Below, one piece after another: positions 44,271 to 56,472 of a DNA stretch of 64,000 bases; within the stretch, counting starts at the first letter, position 1; every line of letters starts with the position of its first letter. Position numbers and translations under genes: made by a program. This stretch comes from Platerodrilus igneus (lineage: Eukaryota; Arthropoda; Insecta; Coleoptera; Lycidae): contig JARFIW010001090.1 of NCBI GenBank assembly GCA_036346225.1, positions 744,001-808,000 of the forward strand. Reading direction: 5' to 3'. The notes under the pieces were generated by a model. The model was not told where the DNA came from, did not search any database, and saw only the letters and a list, made by a program, of their open reading frames with translations.

Positions 44271-46201
44271 AAATCTTGTTGGGGTATCGCTAACAAGCCA
44301 GTTGCTATTAAAACAAGCTTTGGTTGGGTTTTAACGGGAAAGGTAGTTTCCCCGAATAATTCTATCATGTCATTGTGTGTTTTCTTTGAGCCCTTAGACA
44401 GCGACATTCGTCGATTTTGGGAACTAGAAAATATTCCCTTCAAAAAACACATTTCTCCTGAAGAAGAAAAGTGTGAAAAGGAATTTGTGGCAAATTATAG
44501 ACGTAACAAGGACGGTCGTTTTGTAGTGTCATTTAAAATTTCTGAACCCTCATTCGTGGGTATGTAATCGATTTGCATTAAAAGATTTTTGTCATTGGAA
44601 CGTCGTTTGCTAAAAAATCCTGAATTGTATTCGGATTATAAAAAATTTATGAGGATTTTTGAAAAGCGGTCAAATGGCTCAAGTGAAATCGCCTGAAATT
44701 TCGTTGGTTCATGAGAGAATGTATTACATTCCCCATCATGCTGTACATAAACGTCATAGCACCACCACCAAATTGCGTGTGGTTTTCGATGCTTCGTATC
44801 AGGATCAATGTGGAAATTCGTTAAATGATAGCTTGGCTATTGGCCCTGCTCTGCAAAAAGACATTGCAGTTTTGTTATTCCACTTTCATGTACATCCTAT
44901 CGTAATTACAGCTGACATTAGACAAATGTATCAACAGATTTTGGTTAAAAATACTCATCGTAATTATCAACGTATCGTCTGGAGATTTTCTCCGTCAGAT
45001 CCTATTATGAACTTTAAATTAAATACTGTGACTTATGGAGTTTCGTCTCGCCTTTTTTGGCCTTGCGTACTGTTCAAGAATTGGCAAGGTTAGAATCGAT
45101 TAATTTTGCTTTCGCGTCATCGGTATTGGCGAGCGATACCTATGTTGATGACTTAGTCACTGGATGCAATTCGATTGAAGCTGCTAATCAATTAATTATT
45201 GAGTCGAATAGTATTTGCACTAGTGGTGGTTTTCAATTAAGAAAATGGAATAGTAATTGCCCGGAAGTGATGTCCAACTTGAAGGAGTCCCTGTCCAGTT
45301 CGGAAGCAATTACATTTCAAGATAAAGATAGTGGTTCAATAAAAATTTTGGGCCTTTCGTGGCACACTCTTACAGATGTATTTTTATACAACTTAGACGT
45401 TGAAGAGCGCACTTGCACTAAGCGTAATATTTTATCGGCTATCGAAAATTTTTGATCCTCTCGGTTTGATAGTGCCTTTAGTACTTTTCGCTAAACGTTT
45501 AGTTCAAGATCTTTGGCTTTTAGGCCTAGGTTGGGACCAAGAGCCGCCATTGGAAGTCGTACAAAAATGGAAACATTTTTTTGGGTGAATTGCCAGCGGT
45601 TTCAAATATTGAAATTTCACGTCGCATTGTATGTAATAATTTTAAAAAGGTGGAGTTGCATGAATTCTGTGATGCTTCTGAAGCCGGGTATGCAGCTGTC
45701 ATCTATTTTCGTTCGTTCGATTTAGAAGGTAATATTACCATGTCATTAGTATGCGCAAAATCGAAGGTTGCTCCTACTAATCGCGTTTCATTGCCCCATC
45801 TCGAATTGTGTGCTGCCGTACTCTTGGCAGATTTAGTAGATTTCGTCAAAAATACTTATACAGATAGATTATCATTTAGTAATATTTTCGCGTGGTCAGA
45901 TTCTACTGTTGTTTTGTCTTGGATTCGGCCTTCCTCACATAAGTGGAAGACATTCGTTAGCAATCGCATTTCGCATATTCAAGAACCTATTCCTCCATCT
46001 TCGTGGTTTCATGTTAAGTCCCAGGATAACCCTGCGGATTGTGCCTCACGTGGACTTTTGGCTTTAGAGTTGGTTCATCATCCACTAGTGTGGACAGGAC
46101 CTTCCTGGTTAGTGCATCGTAGCGAAGAATGGCCAGTAACGTCGCTGCCAAACTTATTGACTCATCTCAGATGGACGTCGAATATCGTACTTTGTCATTA
46201 A
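44271..46201 (+). pseudogene. BEL/Pao 1 reverse transcriptase and RNase H, multiply frameshifted
   Basis: RT pieces: 44265-44567 (linker), 44659-45093 with KLRVVFDAS and TADIRQMYQQI, and 45057-45455 with the catalytic YVDD in SDTYVDDLVTGC. The next part, with IFDPLGLIVPLVLFAKR (about 45435-45490), leads into the RNase H-like region of 45581-46201 (LHEFCDASEAGYAAVIYF, SWSDSTVVLSW equivalents, PADCASRG). At least five frame changes separate them. Confidence 0.75.
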
Positions 46202-47665
46202 CAATCGTTATGTCTGAGAATTTCTTAGATTTGTTGTTGGATAAATTTTCAAAACTGCAGAAAATTTGTAGGATTATTACATGTATTCGTCATTTCTTTC
46301 GTAATGTTCAATGTTCGGCAGATTTGCGTTCAAAATATTCTGATGGTTTGTCTCTAGCTCAGCAGCAAGAGGCTATACATTTATTGATTAAAAGAGTTCA
46401 AACAAATGTTTTTGCCCAAGACATTGCAAATATTAAAACTGGAAAACTTGTTAGTAAACAACTTTGTAGTTTTAGTCCGTTTCTAGATAGTCGTGATTTG
46501 TTGAGGGTGGGCGGTCGCCTGTGTAATTCAGAGTTGTCGCATGATGCAAAATTTCCAATTTTGCTTCCTCGGTCGCATCGGTTGACTGAAATTATTATAT
46601 TAGATTGTCATGAAAGACATTTACATCCTGGAAATCAAACAACTCAATTTCTATTAACTCAAAATTATTGGATCTTGTCCGCAAAGAGGGCTATTTGGCA
46701 ATGTTTGAAATCCTGCATTCGTTGTTTTCGTGTAAACCCCGTGGCTTTATGCTCCCCTATGGGGGATTTACCAGCTTCTAGGTTAACTCCAGGTAAGGCG
46801 TTTTTACATACGGGAGTCGACTTTGGTGGACCTTTCTCTGTCACGATGAATCGATGTCGTGGCGCAAAATCATTGAAAGCGTACATTTGTTTATTTATTT
46901 GTTTCAGCACTAAAGCTATACATTTGGAATTAGTGTCTAACTTGTCGATAGACGCTTTCTTGGGTGCTTTACGTCGATTTATTGCTCAAAGAGGCAAATG
47001 TATTCAAATCCATTGTGACAATGGTACTAATTTCATTGGGGCCTCTTGTGAAATCTCTCAATTGATGCGCCATTCGGCAGGCGTTGAGAGAATCGAATTT
47101 GTGTTTAATGCTCCTGTTGCTCCTCATTTTGGTGGGTTGTGGAAGGCCGATTAAATCGGTAAAATTCCATTTGAAAAGAATTATCGGTGAACAAATTTTG
47201 TCGTTTGATGGTGTTGATTCAAGTCGAAGCGATTCTCAACTCACGTCCACTATGCGCGTTGAGTTGCAAACTACATGATTTTTCATATTTGACTCCCGGT
47301 CATTTTCTTAATGTTGAACCAGTCTCGGTGTTACCAGATCCAGATTGGTTGTCTATAAACCCCTCTCGTTTGAATCGCTGGCAACTGTTGCAGCAAATGC
47401 AACAAGAGTTTTGGAAAAATGGAGTGCTGAATACCTGCACATGTTGCAACAGAAAGGTAAGTGGTTGAGGAATTCCGCTACCCCGCCTATTGATTCGCCT
47501 GTCCTTTTAAAAGAAGAAAGTAACCCCCCTATACAGTGACGTTTAGGAAGAGTAGTGGAGGTTCATCCTGGTAGGGATGGTATCATTCGGGTAGCTACCG
47601 TCAAGACAGCCCAAGGGTTAGTTAAACGTCCTCTTGTGAAACTATGTTTACTGCCACTTACTTAA
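46129..47665 (+). pseudogene. BEL/Pao 1 integrase and C-terminal DUF5641 region
   Basis: The open frame 46129-47154 (341 codons) carries the H2C2 zinc-binding region (CHERHLHPGNQT ... CLKSCIRCFR) and the DDE core (GVDFGGPF, IHCDNGTNFIGA). It ends just after HFGGLWKAD. The rest of the core and the DUF5641 part (LNSRPLCALS, TPGHFLNVEP, and a final VKRPLVKLCLLPLT near 47665) follow in other frames. Integrase joins the DNA copy to the host genome in active elements. Confidence 0.75.
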
Positions 47666-47778
47666 TATTTAATGGCATGTATACATTTATTCACTTATAT
47701 AAGGTTGTAGGTTTAGGTTTCTTAGTTAATAGCTATAATTATTTTTAAATATAAAATAAGTTAGTTCATACTTATTTT

Positions 47779-48300
47779 GGTGGGAGGGATGTTCGGTCTC
47801 TTTGTCGCACGTTTGCTTAGTTAATTTTAAGTTATTTTTAATTTGTAGTTGTAAATCAAATAGTAAAGCTGTCATCCCTTGTCTCGTTATATCCTGTCGT
47901 AAAACCTCCTTTGTGCCTGTGTAAATTAAGTTGAAAAAGGGGTATTGACAGAAACACTCTCTCATCGATATCGGATTGAAACGGTTGTTCGTTCGGTAAG
48001 TAAGTTAGTCATTAGTGCCGCCGAATCTGAATTTATCGATAAACCCCTTAAAAACTCAGTGAAAGTGCAAACGTAACACGTACTATATTTCGAATACAGT
48101 CCACATAGTTGAAGAATAGGAACGACACTTAGAACAATAAAACAACGCGGAGGTAAGTCGATATACAAATTTATAAGACCCCCACGCATTAAACAACTTT
48201 AACAAGATTTATTCAGAATGTGATATCAATAACTGTATGCAGACAACACTTAAAGCTATTGTCAATAAAAAGTTTTAGTTTAACGCAACGCAAATTCTAC
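47779..48300 (+). repeat. BEL/Pao 1 polypurine tract and probable 3' LTR
   Basis: GGTGGGAGGGA (47779-47789) followed by TGTTCGGTCTCTTTG. The AATAAAAAG at about 48262 may be its polyadenylation signal. The right boundary is not fixed by a second LTR. Confidence 0.5.
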
Positions 48301-48430
48301 ACATATTTAGATTTAAATTATACTTGTCTCATACTACAATAGTTTGTAACCCTTATATTTATTTTTCTTTTTGTTTTTCTATAACTTGAGCATTGCCCTG
48401 TAATTGGATGTATATCTGTTGGGTAATCAA

Positions 48431-48477
<47 letters not shown>

Positions 48478-49669
48478 TTGATTGTTTTACAGCTTTAACC
48501 TCTTTTGTTATTGGTCACACACGTAAAAATGTATATGAAACAATGGTATGAATATAAATAATAAAATTATTGCTAAATATCTTTATTTTTATAAATAACC
48601 TTTAAAATAAAAATATTTTAATTATGGAAGCTTTCTATGGCCCTATCTGTCTCCATTGTTAGTCATTCAATGAATAAATAAACAATAAATGAAAAAGAAG
48701 TACTAGCTTTAGGTTTGAGAAATCTATGCTGGGGTTGCTATTATTTGTACCTTATTTAGGAGCAGGTTTTCTTTTTTCAAGACAACTATTGTTTGTGTTG
48801 TAGCATATTGACATTACTTCACATTCTTATTATTATAATCTTTGAATGTGTTTTGCAATTTTTGAATTTAAAGTTAGCACAAATTTAGTATTTATTTATT
48901 TATTTTTACTAGCAGAGCCTTTAATTTTGCATATACTGTATAAGAATATCTTAAAACTGGTTTCTCTGTTTTTAAACAAAACTTTCATTTTGTACAAGTT
49001 AAAAATTAATCGTAAAGAGTTGATAGTTGTGAAAGTTGTACTCATTTTGTACTTATTTTTACATCTTCTGAGTTGCTCCAAAATTCATTTTACGCAAGGG
49101 AACATGCAAATTTACCAGTCTTACTCCTTCTTCTCCTTAATATTTTTGTTTTGTCAAATTGCTTTCGTAGTAGACAATAAGGTTGATACAGAATTCAATT
49201 TTAACCAAAAGACTTTTTTTAGTAGGAAAGTTTTAAATCTATTGGCATGGCAGGCCAGCACCACTGATTTTAAAGTTATAAACTGAGATAAAAACTATTA
49301 TTGCTTTTATGTAAAGGAGTATACACATACACAAATCGTTCTTATTTTTTTCAGCTTAGTGGTTTTGTTTTGTCAAAGTGTTCTTCTTAGTAAACAATCT
49401 CATAGTTGCTGAATTAGTCAATTAAATGTTGTAAATTTATAAAATTCTTAGTAAAATCTACATCTACAGCAGTAAGTTTTTCTTTGTTTAATGCATTGTT
49501 AGTACAACTTAGTTCCAATGTAGATCCACTGTTGACTTTATTATCAAATATAAAACCCCTTTGGTTATAAACATGCTGGATATTTTTTATGTAAAAGCCT
49601 TTAACTTTCTTCTAGCAACAAGTTTAATAGTAACTAATTCTAGATTCAGAAAAATTCCTCATATAAAAT
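48301..49669. other. AT-rich stretch with (TAA)n microsatellite
   Basis: About 15 AAT/TAA units lie at 48432-48476. The 146-codon plus-strand frame at 48846 is a Leu/Phe/Ile-rich by-product of AT-rich DNA with no recognisable domain. Confidence 0.5.
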
Positions 49670-49674
49670 ATATC

Positions 49675-50063
49675 TGTAGGGATGAAGATGTGATCTAGAT
49701 ACGGTAATTATAGGGGAGGACCAATTGCTTTTGTAGCAATACCGATGGCAGTGTAGCGGTTGTGTAATAAATAAAGCAACTAGGACAAACTACTTAATAA
49801 AGGGTATAAATACCTTAAAGCCTGTGTCGCTCTGTGCAATAAAAATCACACACAAAAGGTTAGCGGACAACCAAGAACACGTACTTTGGGTGTGGTGTCG
49901 CTTCCAAAAGCTCTCATACAACTGTCTTCTGTAACGGTTCGAGTACGACTGTCTCACTTCACGCACTCCCACTGCCGGTATAAATGTTTCACTAAACTGT
50001 AGAGTACCCGCACTACTGGTATTTATTGTCACCAATACCAAATTGTTCGATGATGACGTAACA
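49675..50063 (-). repeat. BEL/Pao 2 3' LTR
   Basis: 389 bp, from TGTTACGTCATCATCG to ATCCCTACA on the minus strand. It contains a TATA-like GGTATTTATACC palindrome. Confidence 0.9.
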
Positions 50064-50074
50064 TACCGCCCACC
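50064..50074 (-). other. BEL/Pao 2 polypurine tract
   Basis: GGTGGGCGGTA on the minus strand directly precedes the 3' LTR. BEL/Pao 1 has GGTGGGAGGGA in the same place. Confidence 0.65.
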
Positions 50075-50301
50075 AAATTCATAGAATTTTGAAAAGGAGG
50101 AAAGTAGGTTGGGTGAAGGAAATCACATGGGATTTGACCTTGCTAGGAAAACAGGTAACGAAAGATAGGATGGTACACTACAGCGAGCGATATTACCAAC
50201 TATGCAAAAGAAAAATATATATGTAAATAAGCAAATATTTAAAAATAATATACTACCATACATCTAAGAAATGTGTATATACATCTAAACATAAAACAAA
50301 A

Positions 50302-51693
50302 TTAAAATACCGGTAGCGGTGCTAGTTTGACCAAAGGTCGTTTTAATGTGCTATGTGCAGTTTTGATCTCAGCGACACGTATAATACCGTCCGCACCGGG
50401 AAAGGTATTAATAATACCACCAAACTTCCATTGAAGTGGAGAAAGCTGGTCGTCCTTGATGAGGACAATAGTGTCCTTTTCAACTTGTCGGACACCTACC
50501 TTAGAGTGCCATTTAACTTTCTGATTCAGAGTATGTAAGTACTCATGGCTCCAGCGAGCCCAAAAATCTTGATGGAGTTTTTGCAGAAGTTTCCACCTGC
50601 TCTTTAATGATAAAACGTTGGTTGAATGGTCCTCATCTGGTGGTGCAGAAAGAGGCTCCATAGTTAGAAAATGACCTGGTGTTAGGCAACGCAAGTCATT
50701 TGGATCCGAACTCAAAGCGCAGAGTGGCCTTGAATTTAGAACAGATTCAATTTGAGTAATAACTGTGTAAAGTTCCTCAAAGGTAAGTTTTTGTTCGCCG
50801 ATTACGCGAGCTAGGTGTGTCTTTACCGACTTAACACCGCTTTCCCACAAACCACCGAAGTGAGGGGCGCTAGGTGGATTAAACGACCACTTTATCTTTT
50901 CTGAGGTTACTGCACTATGCAGATAACTCGTAAGCTGCCGATAGGCACCTACAAAATTAGTTCCACAATCACTGAATATTTGAGAACAGCGTCCTCGACG
51001 TGCTATAAATCGTCGCAAAGCGGCAAGAAACGCGTCTGCCGACAAATCCGAAACAAGTTCAATATGTGCTGCCTTAGTGGCAAACCAAACAAAAATGCAA
51101 ATATAGGCCTTAAGAGTTTTAGAGCCTCGTAGGCGGCTAGCCTTTATAAAAAGAGGGCCAGCAAAATCAACACCAACAATACTGAACGGTTTGATTTGGG
51201 TAATACGTGCTGCCGGTAGGTCTCCCATAGGAGGAGTTACCAGGACCGGTTTGGTACGAAAACATCTATGACATGATGATAAATAATTTCGGATTGAATT
51301 TTTAATAGAAAGAATCCAGAAATTCTGTTGGATAAGATACGCTGTGGTATTAACACCGGGATGGCAATACCTTTCATGAATTGACCGAATGATAAGATCG
51401 GTTAATCGGTGCCGCTGAGGCAATAACGCAGGAAACTTTTCGAAATAGGAAAGCGAAGAATGTGTCAAGCGCCCACCTACTCTTAAGATATTTTGTGGAT
51501 CAACAAATGGAGAAAGTTTTCGCAAGCTTTTAGGTAATTTATGGTTTGCCTTAATCGAAGCTATTTCCTTTGAAAATGTAACATTTTGTACATGCCGAAC
51601 GATAATCATGAGAGCATTGTGTAATTCAATGTCTGTTGAGGGACCCGTATGACGTTGAGCCATGGGTTTAGAAAATCTATAAATGTAAGCCAC
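50302..51693 (-). CDS. BEL/Pao 2 integrase region of pol (open, 463 codons)
   Basis: This encodes the pol C-terminal part that inserts the DNA copy into the genome. The N-terminal third carries the H2C2 zinc-binding region (HERYCHPGVNT ... YLSSCHRCFR). The DDE core follows with VGVDFAGPL (first Asp), FSDCGTNFVGA (second Asp; Cys stands where Asn is usual) and SAPHFGGLWESGVK (Glu). The C-terminal DUF5641-like domain (LNSRPLCAL, TPGHFLTMEPLSAP, VLIKDDQLSPLQW) ends RPLVKLAPLPVF. The frame is intact and ends about 240 bp from the 3' LTR. In the living element this is part of a longer polyprotein; upstream pol lies in other frames, so this copy is probably not expressed as such. Confidence 0.85.
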   Translation of the reverse strand: MAYIYRFSKPMAQRHTGPSTDIELHNALMIIVRHVQNVTFSKEIASIKANHKLPKSLRKLSPFVDPQNILRVGGRLTHSSLSYFEKFPALLPQRHRLTDLIIRSIHERYCHPGVNTTAYLIQQNFWILSIKNSIRNYLSSCHRCFRTKPVLVTPPMGDLPAARITQIKPFSIVGVDFAGPLFIKASRLRGSKTLKAYICIFVWFATKAAHIELVSDLSADAFLAALRRFIARRGRCSQIFSDCGTNFVGAYRQLTSYLHSAVTSEKIKWSFNPPSAPHFGGLWESGVKSVKTHLARVIGEQKLTFEELYTVITQIESVLNSRPLCALSSDPNDLRCLTPGHFLTMEPLSAPPDEDHSTNVLSLKSRWKLLQKLHQDFWARWSHEYLHTLNQKVKWHSKVGVRQVEKDTIVLIKDDQLSPLQWKFGGIINTFPGADGIIRVAEIKTAHSTLKRPLVKLAPLPVF

Positions 51694-51728
51694 GATGCCT
51701 TGGATTTTATATGACGATGAAAAGCGAC

Positions 51729-52844
51729 TTAGTAAAATGTTAGGATCTTCTTTTCCGTAGTTACCTCAGCAATTGAGGTTGACAATGTTGGTTGAGGCGG
51801 CCACGTGTCACTAGGGTAGTGAAGCCATTCAGGCCCCGCCCACCATAGCGAACATGAAATAACCGCGCTTGGCATTAATCCCCGAGATGCAGGATCAGCC
51901 GGATTATGCGAAGATTTAATATAAAACCATCGACTAGGTGCAATGATTTCTTGAATGTGGGTAACACGGTTTGCCACAAAAGTTTTCCAACGAAAAGGTG
52001 GAGAACGTATCCAAGTGAGAGCGACCGTAGAATCACTCCACGCTGAAACCTCGGAGATTTCAATCAAGCCTTGATAAGACCGAATGGTAAAAGAAAGTAA
52101 ATCGGTTAATAAAACAGCGGCACATAATTCCAAACGTGGAATTGAAATGCGCTTAATTGGAGCTACTTTTGTTTTAGCGGTTACAAATTGTACAGTTATT
52201 TCTCCAGTAGTTTGATTTATGAACTGGAAATATACTACCGCTGCATACCCTACCTCGCTAGCATCGCAAAACCCATGCAAATGACAAGTAAAAGGATCCG
52301 AAGGGGGTAAACAACGTGGTAACTTTAATGACGATAATAACGGCAATTCTTCTTGATACTGCTGCCATTGAGACGAAATGTCTGCTGGTGGGATGTCATC
52401 CCAATTTAAACCTAACATCCACAGATGCTGGATTAGGCGTTTTGCAAAAAGTGTTAGTGGGGCTAAAAACCCTAATGGATCATATATTCTGGCAACTTGC
52501 AAAAGTATGTTGCGCTTTCTACATATTGGGTTTAATAGTTTAACCCGAAATGAGAAAATATCTTCTGTAGGTGACCAATGAAGACCTAATATTTTTATTG
52601 ATTCGTCAGAATCGAAATCGAGTGAAGTATATTGGCAAAAATCTGACGGAATGCCTTCCAAAATAGAAACTGAATTAGAACTCCATTTTCGAAGTTCAAA
52701 ACCAGCCAAATGTAAAAGTCGGATAAGTTGATCTTTGATTTCTCGGGCCGATTGTATAGAATCTCCACCGGCGACGAAATCGTCAATATATAGATTTGAC
52801 CGTATAGCCTCAGCGGCTAACGGAAACCTTTTTGCCTTCGTCAA
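51729..52844 (-). pseudogene. BEL/Pao 2 reverse transcriptase C-terminal part and RNase H
   Basis: 371 codons open. The catalytic motif appears as NLYIDDFVAGG near the start. ARIYDPLGFLAPLTLFAKRL marks the link region. RNase H-like motifs follow: GFCDASEVGYAAVVYFQ, VSAWSDSTVALTW and NPADPASRGL. The frame differs from those of the preceding RT piece and the following integrase. Without the frame breaks these would be one polyprotein. Confidence 0.8.
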
Positions 52845-53570
52845 TGGCTAATTGCTGAAGAGTTTTTAATGCTAGATAAGGCTATGACTTAATACCATAG
52901 GTCACTGTATTAAGCTGATAAGTCTGAATGGGTTCTTCTGCGGAGAACCGCCACACAATTAATTGAAACCTTCGATGTTCTTCGGTAACCAAAATTTGTC
53001 GATACATTTGGCGAACATCACAAGTAAAAACGAAACGATGAGAGCGAAATTTAAGTAAGATTGACGAAATGTCATTTTGGAGACTAGGTCCAGCCAATTG
53101 AGTGTCATTAAGTGACACGTTGTTTTAGCCTTTGCAGAGGCGTCAAAACCACACGAATTTTAGAAGTATGACCTTCCGCTTTAAACACAGGGTGATGGGG
53201 TAAAAAATAATTATCGTTCCCAACGGGCGGAGAATCGAGTAATGCCATATGACCCGCATCAAAATAGTCCTGCATGAAATTGTTGTACTGTGCGCGTAGC
53301 TCCGGTTGAGCATGCAATTTGCGCTCTAACGAAAATAGTCGTTTTTTAGCCATGTCAAAGGACTTATCAAAAATGGGCAAAGTATCGTTGAACGGTAACG
53401 CAACAATAAAACGACCGCTAGGGTCACGAGAAAACGTGTTTTCAAAATCAAATCTGCCTTTTCTTCTTCTGGAGAAGTATAAGGCTTGATGGTAACTCTT
53501 CTATCTCCCAAAACCGCCTTAGGGTCTGGTCGATAGGATCTTCTACAGAAGTAAAAATGCTTGGACAGTA
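52845..53570 (-). pseudogene. BEL/Pao 2 reverse transcriptase N-terminal part, multiply frameshifted
   Basis: Three short frames cover this part. One is 53511-53326 (GDRRVTIKPYTSPEEEKAD). The next is 53380-53108, with PIFDKSFDMAKKRLFSLERK and the start of the palm region KIRVV. The last is 53118-52882, with FVFTCDVRQMYRQI carrying the first catalytic Asp region. At least four frame changes occur within 700 bp, so RT cannot be produced. Confidence 0.8.
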
Positions 53571-55412
53571 TCAGACTGCAAGCTTTTGTGGGACCAATAA
53601 TAGTCCAACCAAAATTGTATTTATGGCGGCAGGCTGAAGAAATTTGCCATGTATAACACCGCCATTGATGATGAACGGATAAACTTCTGCTCCGAGGAGC
53701 ATGTCAATGGTTCCTGGAGAGTTCCAGGTCGGGTCTGCAAAATGCAGGCCGCATAAGTGTTCCCAATTTTTAAGAACCTCAACGCTAGGTAATTTGCCAG
53801 ATATTGACGAAAGTACAAAAGTTGTGACTTCTAGAGATTTTTCAGAGTCTAACATAGAGCGAATGGTGCAGCTGACGGCACCCCTATTGACTGCTGAAGT
53901 TGTCTGCCCAAGTCCATAAATCGGAACTTGAGAACGTATGCGTGGAAGCCAAAGTTTGCTCACGCAATCGTCTCGAATAAAGCTAGCTTGGGAGCCAGGG
54001 TCTAAGAGTACCCTGATCGGTTTGTATCTACCAGAACGATCTTGAACTTCCACAACAGCAGTGGAGAGTAAGACAGTAACCCCAAGATTTGAATTCGTCT
54101 GTGAAGACAAAACATTTGCCGGAATAGGAGAGGCTGACTGCGTCCTATTGGCATTTTTATGCATGTGTGTAGCGGTCGGTTCAGCTGAACGGCTAGAAGC
54201 AGATTGCGGTTCAAAATGTAGCAAGGTATGATGCGGCTTGGCGCAAGTTCGACAAGAGTTATAGGATTTGCATTGCATGGACGCATGGTCTGTTCGTAAG
54301 CAATTTAAACAAAGGCGTAAGCGTTTGACAATGTCGAAACGTTCCGTCTGAGTTTTCTTTAGAAACGATTGACATCTATAAATTAAGTGATTGCCTTTGC
54401 AAGAAGGACAATGGTGCAAAAATGAATTCTTTGAGTCACTGGAGCTACTTGGTGTATCCAGTGAAACTACGTTAGAAGAAACCTTTGGTTTAAATTGAAA
54501 CGCTGAGGATTTCTTAGGCACTGATGTGTGAGCTGGATGAACAGTCGTCAAATAAGGAACAGGTGCGGTTGAAGAAAAGGTTTCCAACGCTGCACATTGT
54601 TGAATTAAAAAATATCTCAAATCATCGAAATTAGGTATTTGCTTCGGATCCGATTGGAGTTCAAAGCGTTTTCTAGTAAACGGATCGAGTTTTTCTAAAA
54701 GAAAATCGTCCAGAATGAAGTTCCAATGTTCAGTAGGAAATTTTAAATTAGTTAGAACAGCACGGTTCTCTGAAAAATAATCAATAAGTGCCCTAAGTTT
54801 CTTAGGGTCTTCTGATTTTAAAGGTGGAAAGTCTTTCATAGCCTTCCAATGCAAAGTTGCTAATAAACGCGGATTGCTAAATCGCTCACGCAAGGCATTA
54901 TATGAAATGATAAAATTATCCCCCGAAATGGGTACCGATTTAATAATTTTCAAAGACTCCCCGCTACAGCAATTGATAAGGTAATTTAGCTTTTCAATAT
55001 TGGTCAATGACGCATTATTATAAACCAGACTGTCAAATAAATTGATAAAAGATGAAAATTCCGTTAGCTCATTATTAAAATGTGGGAGCTTTAACGGTAA
55101 CAATTTTGATCCCGTAATGCTTGGAGCATTTTCCGTAATTTGTGCCCGCATTTCTTGCATCGTTTCAAGATGCAGCAGTATGCAATAATAAGCGGAATCC
55201 ACCTCTTTCCGTAAAGCGTTGTAATTCAATAATACTACATCGTTACATGAAGCTAAGACATCAATTAAAACCCTATTAAAATTGAAGTAAATGTCATTTA
55301 CTCCTCTTGTTTGAATATGAAATAACGTTTTTAAACTTGAATCACTTTGTATAGCGTTGCCCAGTTCCAACATCTCCATAATGCGTATTTTAAGTAATTC
55401 GAGTTCTGCCAA
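53571..55412 (-). CDS. BEL/Pao 2 Gag-protease (open, 613 codons)
   Basis: Gag forms the particle and the protease matures it. From the codon at 55412, the N-terminal region is helical, DUF1759 spans about residues 105-280, and Cys/His knuckles lie at about 335-395 (HCPSCKGNHLIYRC, CLNCLRTDHASMQC, CRTCAKPHHTLLH). After a Ser/Thr-rich linker the retropepsin motif is LLDPGSQASF, with the Asp near residue 471. A DUF1758-like region runs to LLGAEVYPFI. The frame starts at TTG; the first in-frame ATG codons are at 55379 and 55373. An ATG at 55432 lies one base out of frame across a run of six A, so it may have been the original start. The frame is open to 53571, then pol changes frame. Confidence 0.85.
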   Translation of the reverse strand: MAELELLKIRIMEMLELGNAIQSDSSLKTLFHIQTRGVNDIYFNFNRVLIDVLASCNDVVLLNYNALRKEVDSAYYCILLHLETMQEMRAQITENAPSITGSKLLPLKLPHFNNELTEFSSFINLFDSLVYNNASLTNIEKLNYLINCCSGESLKIIKSVPISGDNFIISYNALRERFSNPRLLATLHWKAMKDFPPLKSEDPKKLRALIDYFSENRAVLTNLKFPTEHWNFILDDFLLEKLDPFTRKRFELQSDPKQIPNFDDLRYFLIQQCAALETFSSTAPVPYLTTVHPAHTSVPKKSSAFQFKPKVSSNVVSLDTPSSSSDSKNSFLHHCPSCKGNHLIYRCQSFLKKTQTERFDIVKRLRLCLNCLRTDHASMQCKSYNSCRTCAKPHHTLLHFEPQSASSRSAEPTATHMHKNANRTQSASPIPANVLSSQTNSNLGVTVLLSTAVVEVQDRSGRYKPIRVLLDPGSQASFIRDDCVSKLWLPRIRSQVPIYGLGQTTSAVNRGAVSCTIRSMLDSEKSLEVTTFVLSSISGKLPSVEVLKNWEHLCGLHFADPTWNSPGTIDMLLGAEVYPFIINGGVIHGKFLQPAAINTILVGLLLVPQKLAV

Positions 55413-56076
55413 ATGTGTTTTTTGGGAGACATAGTAACTGTTATTCTGAAAGACCTACAATAAAATGCTGTAAACGGTAACCGCTCAGCTGAGCGCTGAG
55501 AAATATTAAAATATTATGGGTTGTTCAAAGCACGAAAAATGTAAAATAGTGCATAAATCAATAAATCACGTTTATGACTATTAGCCTGCAATGGGTCTTA
55601 AGCAACACGTGGAAAACTAAGGGTTTGTCAGACAAAGCATTACGATAAAATTTACAGTTTACAATGGGCGGCCTTACATCAAAGATCACAGGAACATGTG
55701 GCTAACGTAGTGCAAGAAAGATGCAGCTTTTACATTTTATTATTCCTGCAAATGTGTTCAATATTTTACTGCAAACCGACTGAAGGGTTGTATGTGATAC
55801 TAAAACGCGCAATGGCTTTTAATGCAAATTAGCAAATTTTATATTAAGAATTTGTTTGTAATTAACCGCTTGCTGGTTTAATTACGGCGAAATCGCTTAA
55901 TTTAATTTAAAGACAGTATAAATAATATTTACACATTTTAACCCGCTAAATATGGGCTTTAAGACAAATTTAAAGCTAAGGCAAATAATTAAAAACACTC
56001 TCGCTGAAATGCTATTCAATTTAGGACATGCGTATAACATAGGACTAGTGAAATTCGGATCGTATGGACCAATAAA
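55413..56076 (-). other. BEL/Pao 2 leader (5' untranslated region)
   Basis: About 660 bp between the 5' LTR and gag. The primer site TGGTCCATACGATCCGA (about 56071-56055) begins 5 nt after the LTR. The matching tRNA is not assigned. Confidence 0.6.
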
Positions 56077-56472
56077 TGTAGGGATGATGATGTGATCTAG
56101 ATATGGTAATTATAGGGAAGGACCAATTGCTTTTGTAGCAATACCGATGGCAGTGTAGCGGTTGTGTAATAAATCAAGCAACTAGGACAAACTACTTAAT
56201 AAAGGGTATAAATACCTTAAAGCCTGTGCCGCTCTGGCAATAAAAATCACACACAAAAGGTTAACGGACAACCAAGAACACGCACTTTGGGTGTGGTGTC
56301 GCTTCCAAAAGCTCTCAAGCTCTCATACAACTGTCTTCTGTAACGGTTCGAGTACGACTGTCTCACTTCACGCACTCCCACTGCCGGTATAAATGTTTCA
56401 CTAAACTGTAGGGTACCCGCACTACTGGTATTTATTGTCACCAATACCAAATTGTTCGATGATGACGTAACA
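56077..56472 (-). repeat. BEL/Pao 2 5' LTR
   Basis: 396 bp. Nearly identical to the 3' LTR except for a few substitutions and an 8-bp tandem duplication (AGCTCTCA AGCTCTCA near 56313), which explains the longer length. Confidence 0.9.

Larger units (their letters stand above)
42936..48300 (+). mobile_element. BEL/Pao LTR retrotransposon 1, 5'-truncated, degenerate
   Basis: Starts inside gag, directly fused to the LINE at about 42935, so the 5' LTR, leader and gag N-terminus are missing. Domains follow in BEL order up to 47665. A polypurine tract GGTGGGAGGGA (47779-47789) then precedes a TGTTCGGTCTC (47790), a typical BEL LTR start. The LTR end is uncertain because there is no partner copy; about 48300 is a guess. 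Many frameshifts make it inactive. Confidence 0.75.

Noticed and set aside
48846..49286. 146-codon plus-strand open frame, hydrophobic
   Set aside because: Leu/Phe/Ile-rich output of AT-rich DNA with no domain, no conserved motif and an overlapping open frame on the other strand.
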